Positions 1 to 5,398 of a stretch of 5,670 bases of DNA are shown in pieces. Each line of letters begins with the position of its first letter. Positions within the stretch are counted from its first letter, which is position 1. Position numbers and translations under genes: made by a program. A model generated the notes under the pieces. That model had not been told where the DNA came from, did no database searches, and was given only the letters and a program-made list of their open reading frames with translations. The DNA lies in contig HF994085.1 of the NCBI GenBank assembly GCA_000436915.1, positions 1 to 5,670 of the forward strand, given 5' to 3'. This DNA comes from Prevotella sp. CAG:1092. GTDB lineage: Bacteria > Bacteroidota > Bacteroidia > Bacteroidales > Bacteroidaceae.

Positions 1-66
1 CAAGCAAAAAACTTTAGCGGACACCAATAAAATAGAAATATAGCTCCATTTTTTAGCAAACAGCAT
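1..66 (-). CDS. Possible N-terminus of a gene leaving the window (weak)
   Basis: On the minus strand an ATG at 66-64 opens a frame that stays open to the window edge (22 codons, beginning MLFAKKWSYISILLV). A lysine pair followed by a short hydrophobic run could be a signal peptide or membrane anchor, but 22 codons are too few to tell. It lies about 110 nt downstream of a good leftward promoter at 186-217, which is the main reason to list it. No ribosome binding site is visible, and an open frame of this length is expected by chance. I do not recognise a product. Confidence 0.2.
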   Translation of the reverse strand, partial: MLFAKKWSYISILLVSAKVFCL

Positions 67-185
67 ATATCACAAGCAGTTAGCTCGCTTAAACAAACAA
101 ACTTCACGCCATATTATAAGACACAAAAACTATAACAATCCACGTATACAAACATCGCAGAAAGGCTTAACAAGTTATCAAGATG

Positions 186-217
186 CAAAGATAATGCTTT
201 TCTTCCTCAATCTCAAG
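186..217 (-). promoter_or_regulatory. Leftward Bacteroidota-type promoter
   Basis: On the minus strand, TATCTTTG (193-186) matches the -7 consensus TAnnTTTG. CTTG (217-214), 20 bp upstream, matches the -33 TTTG in three of four bases. The predicted transcription start is near 179, pointing out of the left edge. It lies just downstream of the ATPase stop codon, so it would start a separate transcript for whatever lies beyond position 1. No hairpin terminator is visible between the ATPase stop codon and this promoter. Confidence 0.6.
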
Positions 218-257
218 CTATTTTATAATAATCTTTCAATTAATAATATTAAAGAGG

Positions 258-1547
258 TTATACCCAATCGCCAACGGCATACAAAGGTCTATTCTCCATC
301 CAACCTTGGTCTTGATATGACATCATGGAAAGGCGTAAGCCTTTTAGTTCTTGGTGTTTGCCTATGAATGTGCGCAAAGACTTGGCATGTACGTTCTCTT
401 CTGCCTTAATCTCTATAGGAACAACTGTAGTACCTTTTTGTACCACTAAATCTATTTCTACTCGCGAATCATTACTACTATAATAATATATAGGCAAGTC
501 GTTTGTTATCAACTGTGTCAATACAAAAAGTTCTGTAAATGCACCCTTGTATTCTTTAAACAAGGAATCTGCCACGATTACACTTTCTGCAGGTGCATCT
601 GACATAGCACCCATTAGTCCTATGTCAAGAACAAAAAGCTTGAATACCGACATTTCCTCATAGAATTTCAAAGGTATGGAAGGTGTTGTGATTCGGTTTA
701 TCTGATATATGAGTCCAGCATCCAAAAGCCATTGTATGGCAATCTCGAATTCAGAAGCTCTTGCCCCCTTCTTTAAAGCGCCAAAGATGAATTTTTTGTT
801 TTCTTTAGCAAGCTGGGCAGGAATAGAGTCCCACACCATATTAATGCGGGGAACCTCCTGACTAGGAGCATGCTTAGAGAAGTCTCTTCGATAATCGAAT
901 AAGATTTGCTTCTGAATATTGCGCACTTCCTCAAGATTCTTAGTGCTGGCAAATTCTGCTACAGCTGCAGGCATACCTCCAACGTAATAATACTGACGCA
1001 GACAATCAATAAAACGAACAGACAAGGAATCGATAATAGAAAAATCTTTTGTGGCAAGAATATCAACCAATGGTTGTTCGCCTATTGCCATAAGAAACTC
1101 ATCGAAAGTCATAGGATACATCTTTATCATATCAACCTTACCCACAGGGAACGAAGTGTTATTATGAAGTGAAATACCAAGTAGCGAACCTGCAACAGCT
1201 ACATGATATTGTGGTGCATCCTCACAGAAATACTTCAAGGAGTTTAGTACTGTAGGACTTTCTTGTATCTCGTCGAAAATGATAAGAGTGTTCCCAGGCT
1301 CGATATTAACATGAAGAATGGCAGAAAGAGAAAGCAATATTCTACTGATATTATAATCTTGCGAGAATATCTTTTCTAACATTTTATTCTTGTCACAATT
1401 GACATAAGCCATCTTCTCATAGCATTGAGAGCCAAACTCTCTCAATATATATGTTTTACCCACCTGCCTTGCACCATTGAGAATCAACGGTTTACGATTC
1501 TTTTTATTCTTCCAATCGATGAGCTTTGACAATACATTTCTCTTCAT
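258..1547 (-). CDS. AAA+ ATPase of the AAA_14/DUF4143 type (COG1373)
   Basis: A 429-residue predicted cytoplasmic P-loop ATPase. The Walker A motif GARQVGKT is at residues 25-32, Walker B LIIFDE at 88-93, and GSLLG at about 120-124 is in the sensor-1 region. The C-terminal half is the DUF4143 region. It carries a PD-(D/E)XK-like pattern, VEID at 363-366 and IEIK at 378-381 (D366, E379, K381), as seen in nuclease-fold proteins. The length is normal for the family, so the gene looks intact. I chose ATG 1547-1545 (MKRNVLSKLIDW) because family members start just before such a segment. The longer frame from GTG 1631 only translates upstream DNA repeats and would begin ahead of a predicted transcription start. 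These ATPases are common, often multicopy and variable in Bacteroidales; their cellular role is not established. The gene is AT-richer than maeB, consistent with an accessory origin. A terminator separates it from maeB, so it is probably its own transcription unit. Confidence 0.9.
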   Translation of the reverse strand: MKRNVLSKLIDWKNKKNRKPLILNGARQVGKTYILREFGSQCYEKMAYVNCDKNKMLEKIFSQDYNISRILLSLSAILHVNIEPGNTLIIFDEIQESPTVLNSLKYFCEDAPQYHVAVAGSLLGISLHNNTSFPVGKVDMIKMYPMTFDEFLMAIGEQPLVDILATKDFSIIDSLSVRFIDCLRQYYYVGGMPAAVAEFASTKNLEEVRNIQKQILFDYRRDFSKHAPSQEVPRINMVWDSIPAQLAKENKKFIFGALKKGARASEFEIAIQWLLDAGLIYQINRITTPSIPLKFYEEMSVFKLFVLDIGLMGAMSDAPAESVIVADSLFKEYKGAFTELFVLTQLITNDLPIYYYSSNDSRVEIDLVVQKGTTVVPIEIKAEENVHAKSLRTFIGKHQELKGLRLSMMSYQDQGWMENRPLYAVGDWV

Positions 1548-1550
1548 ATC

Positions 1551-1667
1551 TACATTTTTTTGCACGAGTTTATAGGATATCGCTACATTTATTTGCACGA
1601 ATATCTGCAGCAAAGATACATTTTTTCGCACGAATATTCACCATATTACTACATTTTTTCGCACGAA
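1551..1667 (-). repeat. Four-copy tandem array of an 18-bp core with exact 33-bp period
   Basis: Plus-strand cores begin with TACA at 1551, 1584, 1617 and 1650, each exactly 33 bp apart. They read TACATTTTTTTGCACGAG (1551-1568), TACATTTATTTGCACGAA (1584-1601), TACATTTTTTCGCACGAA (1617-1634) and the same again (1650-1667). The three 15-bp spacers are unrelated in sequence. The two copies farthest from the gene contain the near-palindrome TTCG-CA-CGAA. On the coding strand each unit reads TTCGTGCGAAAAAATGTA, and the nearest copy ends 3 nt before the ATPase start codon. The fixed spacing is about three helical turns, putting every core on the same face of the DNA. Candidate roles are binding sites for a regulator or for the ATPase itself, or a repeated leader RNA element. 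It is not a CRISPR array: both repeats and spacers are too short. Confidence 0.9.
1611..1618 (-). promoter_or_regulatory. Candidate -7 box of the ATPase gene inside the repeat array
   Basis: Minus-strand TATCTTTG (1618-1611) matches TAnnTTTG exactly and lies between the second and third repeat cores, overlapping the third core by 2 bp. The predicted start is near 1604, giving a leader of about 57 nt. No TTTG lies 19-21 bp upstream; that region is the third core itself, so any activity may depend on a protein bound there. Confidence 0.45.
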
Positions 1668-1683
1668 CATATATAGTATTAGG

Positions 1684-1691
1684 CAAAATTA
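1684..1691 (-). promoter_or_regulatory. Alternative -7 box upstream of the whole repeat array
   Basis: Minus-strand TAATTTTG (1691-1684) fits TAnnTTTG but lacks a recognisable -33 element. Transcription from here would start near 1677 and place all four repeats in a leader of about 130 nt. This is weaker than the box at 1611-1618 because AT-rich sequence yields such matches by chance. Confidence 0.3.
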
Positions 1692-1727
1692 ACAGCAGAG
1701 AAGATTATTGTTAGCCATATAGCAAGC

Positions 1728-1773
1728 AAAAAAAAGCATGACGCAACACAACGTGTGTGCGCCATGCTTTTTT
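1728..1773 (-). terminator. Bidirectional-looking intrinsic terminator after maeB
   Basis: GCATG (1736-1740) pairs with CATGC (1763-1767). After one A-C mismatch, CGCA (1742-1745) pairs with TGCG (1758-1761), and CACA (1747-1750) with TGTG (1754-1757), leaving one bulged A and a 3-nt loop. Flanking A8 (1728-1735) and T6 (1768-1773) give a U-tract in either direction. It lies about 55 bp after the maeB stop codon and separates maeB from the ATPase gene on the same strand. Confidence 0.85.
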
Positions 1774-1784
1774 AGGGTATGATA

Positions 1785-1812
1785 TTGCCCTTGGGCATAG
1801 GAGCCAGGGCAA
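1785..1812. repeat. Small inverted repeat in the maeB 3' untranslated region
   Basis: TTGCCCT (1785-1791) and AGGGCAA (1806-1812) are perfect 7-bp arms around a 14-bp loop. It sits between the maeB stop codon and the terminator at 1728-1773. In the maeB transcript it could fold as a 3' hairpin that protects the message; no U-tract follows it, so it is not itself a terminator. Confidence 0.4.
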
Positions 1813-1828
1813 GGAATCTGAAGAGTGA

Positions 1829-4120
1829 TTATTTTCTGCCGCCCTTGATCTTCTCGACATAAGCGTCGAGACTGGCGATGGCGGTGATGTTGACAACATC
1901 GCGAACCGACGACTCAGAGTCGGTGAAGTGGATAGGCTTGTTCAAGCCCATCTGGACAGGACCGATAATTTCTACATCGTTAGAGAGCATCTGAAGGAGC
2001 TTGTAGGCAGAGCGAGCGCTGGTGAGGTTAGGGAACACGAGGGTGTTGCAATCCTTGCCTGCAAGCTTAGAGAATGGATATAGGTCGTCGCGCAACTGAC
2101 GGTTGAGAGCGCAACCTATCTGCATTTCTCCATCTACGCAGAGCTCTGGCTCTTCCTGGTGTAGACGTGCGACGGCATCCTTAACCTTCTGTGAGCCTGG
2201 GGCTTTATCAGAACCGAAGTTAGAATAGCTTATCATGGCGATGTTTGGAGTGTCGTTGAAGAAGTCGACGGTATGAGCAGCCAACTTGGCGATAGCCACG
2301 AGGTCGTCGGTGGTAGGGTCGCCATTTACGAGTGTGTCGCCAAGATACAGGATTCCCTTAGGGCTATTGATGATATGCATGGTACCGAAGGTGGAATTGC
2401 CCTCACGAATGCCTACTACCTCTTTAGCAACCTTGATGGTGTTAGAGTATTTGGTGTAGAGACCTGTGATGAAAGCGTCGGCATCGCCAGTTTCAACCAT
2501 CATCATACCGAAGTAGTTGCGCTCATACATCTTGTCGTAAGCCTCCTGGAAGGTATAGCCATCGCGCGCACGCTTTTCAGAGAGGTGCTTAGCATAGGTG
2601 GCACGACGACCCTGCTCCTGGTCGGCACGCATATCAATGAGCTCGATGCCTGTGAGGTCGAGTTTGAGACGTGCAGCCATACGGCGCAGACGGTTTGGGT
2701 TGCCAAGCAAGATAGGATAGCAGATACCCTCGGTCTTTGCCTGAACGGCAGCCTTCATCATGGTGTTGTGTTCGCCCTCGGCAAATACTACGCGCTGTGG
2801 GTGTTCGGCAGCAGCAGCATGGATGGTGCGTGTGAACTTAGTTTCCTGACCAAGCAACTGGCGTAGACTCTGCTTGTAGGCATCCCAGTCGGTGATAGGA
2901 GTACGAGCCACACCACTCTCTATGGCAGCCTTGGCAACGGCAGCACTAACCTCGGTGATGAGGCGTGGGTCGACAGGCTTTGGAATAAAGTAGCTTGGAC
3001 CGAAGGTGAGGTCGTTGACATGGTATACCTCGTTTACCACATCAGGCACAGGCTGCTTAGCCAAATCGGCAATGGCATGAACGGCAGCGAGCTTCATTTC
3101 TTCGTTGATGCCACGAGCGTGAACGTCGAGGGCACCACGGAAGATGTATGGGAAACCGATTACGTTGTTGATCTGATTAGGATAGTCGGAACGACCTGTA
3201 GACATCAATACGTCTGGGCGACTTGCCATAGCATCCTCGTAGCTAATCTCAGGCACAGGGTTTGCCAAAGCGAAGACGATAGGGCTTGGAGCCATAGAGC
3301 GAATCATGTCTTGCGAGAGCACGTTGCCCTTAGACAAACCTACGAAGACGTCGGCACCACGAACAGCCTCTTCGAGAGTGTGGACATCGCGACGGTCGGT
3401 AGCGAAGAGTTTCTTCTGAGGAGTGAGCTTTTCGCGGTCGGAAGTGATAACGCCCTTAGAGTCGAGCATCACGATATTTTCGACCTTAGCGCCAAGAGCC
3501 ACATAGAGCTTGGTGCAAGAGATAGCTGCAGCGCCAGCACCATTTACTACGATCTTGACATCGGCAATATTCTTGCCAGCCACTTCGAGAGCATTCTTTA
3601 AGCCAGCAGCCGAGATGATGGCTGTGCCGTGCTGGTCGTCGTGCATAACAGGGATGTCGAGAGTCTTCTTCAAGCGCTCTTCGATATAGAAACACTCAGG
3701 AGCCTTGATATCTTCAAGGTTGATACCGCCAAAGGTAGGAGCAATCTTCTCTACAGCTTCGCAGAATTTCTCAGGATCTTTCTCTGCAACTTCGATATCG
3801 AAAACGTCGATACCGCCATATATCTTAAAGAGCAATCCCTTGCCCTCCATAACAGGCTTACCGCTCATAGCGCCTATGTCGCCAAGACCAAGCACAGCGG
3901 TGCCGTTGGAGATAACGGCAACAAGGTTGCCCTTGTCGGTGTATTTGTAAACGTCGTCAGGGTTTTCCTGAATAGCGAGACATGGATATGCCACACCAGG
4001 TGAATATGCCAAGCTCAAGTCGGTTTGGGTAGTGTAAGGCTTAGTAGGCTTTACTTCGATTTTACCCGGACGGCCATTCTCGTGGTATTCAAGAGCGGCC
4101 TCTTTTGTAATCTTTACCAT
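1829..4120 (-). CDS. maeB: NADP-type malic enzyme with C-terminal phosphotransacetylase-like domain
   Basis: A 763-residue cytoplasmic enzyme that converts malate to pyruvate and CO2 while reducing NAD(P)+, linking C4 acids to pyruvate and NADPH supply. The length matches the MaeB family (about 760 residues). The N-terminal malic domain has YSPGVA (39-44, catalytic Tyr39), MEGKG with likely catalytic Lys94, metal-ligand regions INLEDIKAPE (133-142) and MHDDQHGTA (159-167), Rossmann NGAGAAA (193-199), ANP (286-288) and NQINN (315-319). From about residue 430 to the end is a PTA/PTB-like domain with SYSNFGS (631-637), DGEMQ (663-667) and LVFPNLTSA (694-702). In MaeB this domain is known as a regulatory module responding to acetyl-CoA and is generally not a transacetylase. 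NADP preference is inferred from family membership. ATG 4120 is the family-typical start, 74 nt below a strong promoter. The codons are GC-richer than those of the ATPase gene, and the gene looks intact. Confidence 0.95.
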   Translation of the reverse strand: MVKITKEAALEYHENGRPGKIEVKPTKPYTTQTDLSLAYSPGVAYPCLAIQENPDDVYKYTDKGNLVAVISNGTAVLGLGDIGAMSGKPVMEGKGLLFKIYGGIDVFDIEVAEKDPEKFCEAVEKIAPTFGGINLEDIKAPECFYIEERLKKTLDIPVMHDDQHGTAIISAAGLKNALEVAGKNIADVKIVVNGAGAAAISCTKLYVALGAKVENIVMLDSKGVITSDREKLTPQKKLFATDRRDVHTLEEAVRGADVFVGLSKGNVLSQDMIRSMAPSPIVFALANPVPEISYEDAMASRPDVLMSTGRSDYPNQINNVIGFPYIFRGALDVHARGINEEMKLAAVHAIADLAKQPVPDVVNEVYHVNDLTFGPSYFIPKPVDPRLITEVSAAVAKAAIESGVARTPITDWDAYKQSLRQLLGQETKFTRTIHAAAAEHPQRVVFAEGEHNTMMKAAVQAKTEGICYPILLGNPNRLRRMAARLKLDLTGIELIDMRADQEQGRRATYAKHLSEKRARDGYTFQEAYDKMYERNYFGMMMVETGDADAFITGLYTKYSNTIKVAKEVVGIREGNSTFGTMHIINSPKGILYLGDTLVNGDPTTDDLVAIAKLAAHTVDFFNDTPNIAMISYSNFGSDKAPGSQKVKDAVARLHQEEPELCVDGEMQIGCALNRQLRDDLYPFSKLAGKDCNTLVFPNLTSARSAYKLLQMLSNDVEIIGPVQMGLNKPIHFTDSESSVRDVVNITAIASLDAYVEKIKGGRK

Positions 4121-4139
4121 TAGTGTATATGTTATTGTG

Positions 4140-4158
4140 TTGATAATTCTATTATCAA
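4140..4158. repeat. Perfect inverted repeat in the maeB leader
   Basis: TTGATAA (4140-4146) and TTATCAA (4152-4158) form perfect 7-bp arms around a 5-bp loop. It lies in the predicted maeB 5' untranslated region, about 20 nt upstream of the start codon. It could be a regulator-binding site or a small mRNA stem-loop affecting translation. Confidence 0.5.
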
Positions 4159-4200
4159 GGGAAGTGAACTGTAATATTGCACACTTTCTTGTTTTGTATG

Positions 4201-4231
4201 CAAAGATAGTAGAAACGAGTGAAATATCAAA
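4201..4231 (-). promoter_or_regulatory. maeB promoter (Bacteroidota -33/-7 type)
   Basis: On the minus strand, TTTG (4231-4228), a 19-bp spacer and TATCTTTG (4208-4201) match the Bacteroidota primary sigma consensus at every defined position. The predicted start near 4194 gives a leader of about 74 nt. This is the best promoter match in the window. Confidence 0.8.
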
Positions 4232-4280
4232 AGAAAAATTCGGCTTTTTAGCACGATAACGTTGTCATTTATATAAAAGT

Positions 4281-4339
4281 AGAATAAAAATGTAATAAAT
4301 CTATAATAAAACTTATAGTAGAAGATAAAGTTTTATTCT
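4281..4339. promoter_or_regulatory. Nested inverted repeats upstream of the TetR-family gene (possible operators)
   Basis: Outer arms AGAATAAAA (4281-4289) and TTTTATTCT (4331-4339) are perfect complements centred at 4310. An inner palindrome, CTATAA (4301-4306) and TTATAG (4313-4318), is centred at 4309.5. AATAAAACTT (4305-4314) also pairs with AAGTTTTATT (4328-4337), 10 of 10 bases. The right-hand arms lie across the -33 region of the rightward promoter, a fitting place for autorepression. AT-rich DNA makes such symmetry more likely by chance, so the operator role is inference. Confidence 0.4.
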
Positions 4340-4347
4340 TTTTTTCG

Positions 4348-4355
4348 TAACTTTG
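4348..4355 (+). promoter_or_regulatory. -7 box of the TetR-family gene promoter
   Basis: TAACTTTG at 4348-4355 matches TAnnTTTG exactly, with no TTTG at the expected distance upstream. The predicted start near 4362 gives a leader of about 22 nt before ATG 4384. The A-rich stretch 4357-4380 replaces a Shine-Dalgarno sequence, as is usual in Bacteroidota. Confidence 0.65.
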
Positions 4356-4383
4356 CAGCAAAATACAAAAAGACATAAAACTC

Positions 4384-5007
4384 ATGAGCAAATTAACATC
4401 ACCACAAGCTTATAGGGAAGAACTCAAACAGCGCATTATAGATGTGGCTATGAAGGAGTTTTGGCAGAAAGGCGTAAAGGCTGTCAAAATGGACGACATA
4501 GCTAACGACCTAACTATTTCTAAGCGCACTCTGTATGAAACATACGAAAACAAAGAGGTGTTGTTGCTAGAGGTACTGAAACATCATAAGCAACAACAGC
4601 ACAATCACGTGGCTGAGTTTTCAGAAAAGGTGAACGGCAATGTGATGGACATTATCTTTGAACTTTATAATATGCATGTGGAATCATGCAAGAAGATAAA
4701 CCCTATATTCTACGAGGAGCTGAAGAAATATCAGAAGGTGACGGAGTATCTCGCAGTCACGGCAGATAAGGACGAGAAGGATACTCAGACTTTCTTTAAG
4801 GCTGGTATTGAACAGGGATATTTCCGCCCTGAGCTCAACTATAATGTGCTGTCGAAGATTATGCGACTGAGCGCTAAGTATGTGGTGGAGCATGAGGATA
4901 TAAGCCAATACGACTGCGACTTTATATTCAAAAACGTGATCTTCGTTTTCTTCCGCGGTTTCTGCACCATCAAGGGCATAGAGGCAGTGGACAAGAAATT
5001 CACTTAA
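4384..5007 (+). CDS. TetR/AcrR-family transcriptional regulator
   Basis: A 207-residue protein, typical in length for a dimeric TetR-family repressor. The N-terminal DNA-binding domain spans about residues 12-60: helix 1 ELKQRIIDVAMKEFWQKG, then the helix-turn-helix MDDIANDLTISKRTLYETYENKEVLL (split here: MDDIA at 36-40, TISKRTLYETYENKE at 44-58). The remainder is the variable ligand-binding and dimerisation domain, so the ligand cannot be named. The gene is transcribed divergently from maeB across a 263-bp gap with several inverted repeats. Family practice suggests autoregulation and possibly control of the divergent neighbour. No efflux pump or other usual TetR target follows it; instead it converges on folK, overlapping it by 8 bp. 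The start ATG 4384 agrees with the -7 box at 4348-4355. Confidence 0.9.
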   Translation: MSKLTSPQAYREELKQRIIDVAMKEFWQKGVKAVKMDDIANDLTISKRTLYETYENKEVLLLEVLKHHKQQQHNHVAEFSEKVNGNVMDIIFELYNMHVESCKKINPIFYEELKKYQKVTEYLAVTADKDEKDTQTFFKAGIEQGYFRPELNYNVLSKIMRLSAKYVVEHEDISQYDCDFIFKNVIFVFFRGFCTIKGIEAVDKKFT

Positions 5008-5024
5008 ATTCTTCACTTAAATCC
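4999..5024. repeat. 13-bp tandem duplication at the tetR/folK junction
   Basis: TTCACTTAAATTC (4999-5011) is followed directly by TTCACTTAAATCC (5012-5024), 12 of 13 bases identical. The left copy contains both stop codons: the regulator's TAA (5005-5007) and the folK TGA (5002-5000, minus). Thirteen is not a multiple of three, so the duplication shifts the folK frame at its extreme 3' end. Confidence 0.85.
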
Positions 5025-5380
5025 GCAAGCAGCTGGGGAATGTAAGGGCGTTGCCAGTCGGAAGGATGAAGGCGAAGGTCATCGTAGCGCAAGATGTCGA
5101 TATCGATGGCTATGCAGCCTTTTTGTCGTTCTTCGCGACTATCGCCAAGAGTTGTTTCCATAAGCTTTGTCATTGCTATAATTTCTTGCAATGGCAACGA
5201 AGAATGAACACGGCATAAGCAATTTAGGAAATTGGGACCAGCAATGCCAATAGGCTCAGTAGACAACACACGCGAAAAAGAGGCGTCGGCGAACTTACGT
5301 CGCAGAGCCTCGTGAGCGTGTTGCATATTGTTGTTGGCATCGTGGTTAGAGCCCAACGATATCAGTATGTCGTGTTCCAT
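5000..5380 (-). CDS. folK: FolK-like 6-hydroxymethyl-7,8-dihydropterin pyrophosphokinase (short, divergent)
   Basis: A 126-residue cytoplasmic protein. FolK transfers pyrophosphate from ATP to 6-hydroxymethyl-7,8-dihydropterin in folate synthesis. Family signs are LGSN (9-12), TEPIG (41-45), NFLN (50-53) and the metal-binding IDID (92-95, D93 and D95, matching E. coli D95 and D97). H105 and R111 may match the later substrate-loop residues. Compared from memory with E. coli FolK, the signature GPRTLDLD reads GCIAIDID, so the Arg92 equivalent is Ile90, Trp89 is Lys87 and Arg82 is Asp80. The protein is also about 30 residues shorter. Activity is therefore less certain than the fold. Start ATG 5380 is chosen because MEHDILISLGSN begins the fold and a purine-rich AAAAAGAAAG precedes it; an upstream extension would add 43 residues encoded by repeats and the neighbouring gene. 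It lies 38 bp after the upstream gene with no promoter seen, so the two probably share a transcript. Confidence 0.75.
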   Translation of the reverse strand: MEHDILISLGSNHDANNNMQHAHEALRRKFADASFSRVLSTEPIGIAGPNFLNCLCRVHSSLPLQEIIAMTKLMETTLGDSREERQKGCIAIDIDILRYDDLRLHPSDWQRPYIPQLLADLSEEFK

Positions 5381-5398
5381 CTTTCTTTTTGAATACTT

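Noticed and set aside
1..66. Transposon end or transposase start at the left edge
   Set aside because: No terminal inverted repeat, target duplication or transposase motif can be shown within the window.
166..182. Near-palindrome CTTAACAAGTTATCAAG at the leftward transcription start
   Set aside because: Only 12 of 17 positions are symmetric, which is not convincing in AT-rich sequence.
1548..1631. 28-residue N-terminal extension of the ATPase from GTG 1631
   Set aside because: The extension only encodes repeat units, and the family normally starts close to the MKRNVLSKLIDW segment. The predicted transcription start near 1604 would also exclude it.
1551..1667. CRISPR array
   Set aside because: The repeats are 18 bp with 15-bp spacers, too short for known CRISPR repeats and spacers, and no cas gene is present.
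1526..1714. Plus-strand 62-residue frame with LHFFAR repeats
   Set aside because: It is the translation of the 33-bp DNA repeats, which stay open because the period is a multiple of three. It begins inside the ATPase gene on the opposite strand and has no convincing promoter or ribosome binding site.
2273..4003. Long plus-strand frames of 81-197 residues opposite maeB
   Set aside because: They are antisense shadows of a well-conserved malic enzyme gene and lack domains or promoters.
4684..5016. Minus-strand 110-residue frame opposite the TetR-family gene
   Set aside because: It is an antisense shadow starting at a GTG inside the 13-bp repeat and has no recognisable motif. It matters only as the frame folK would enter without the duplication.
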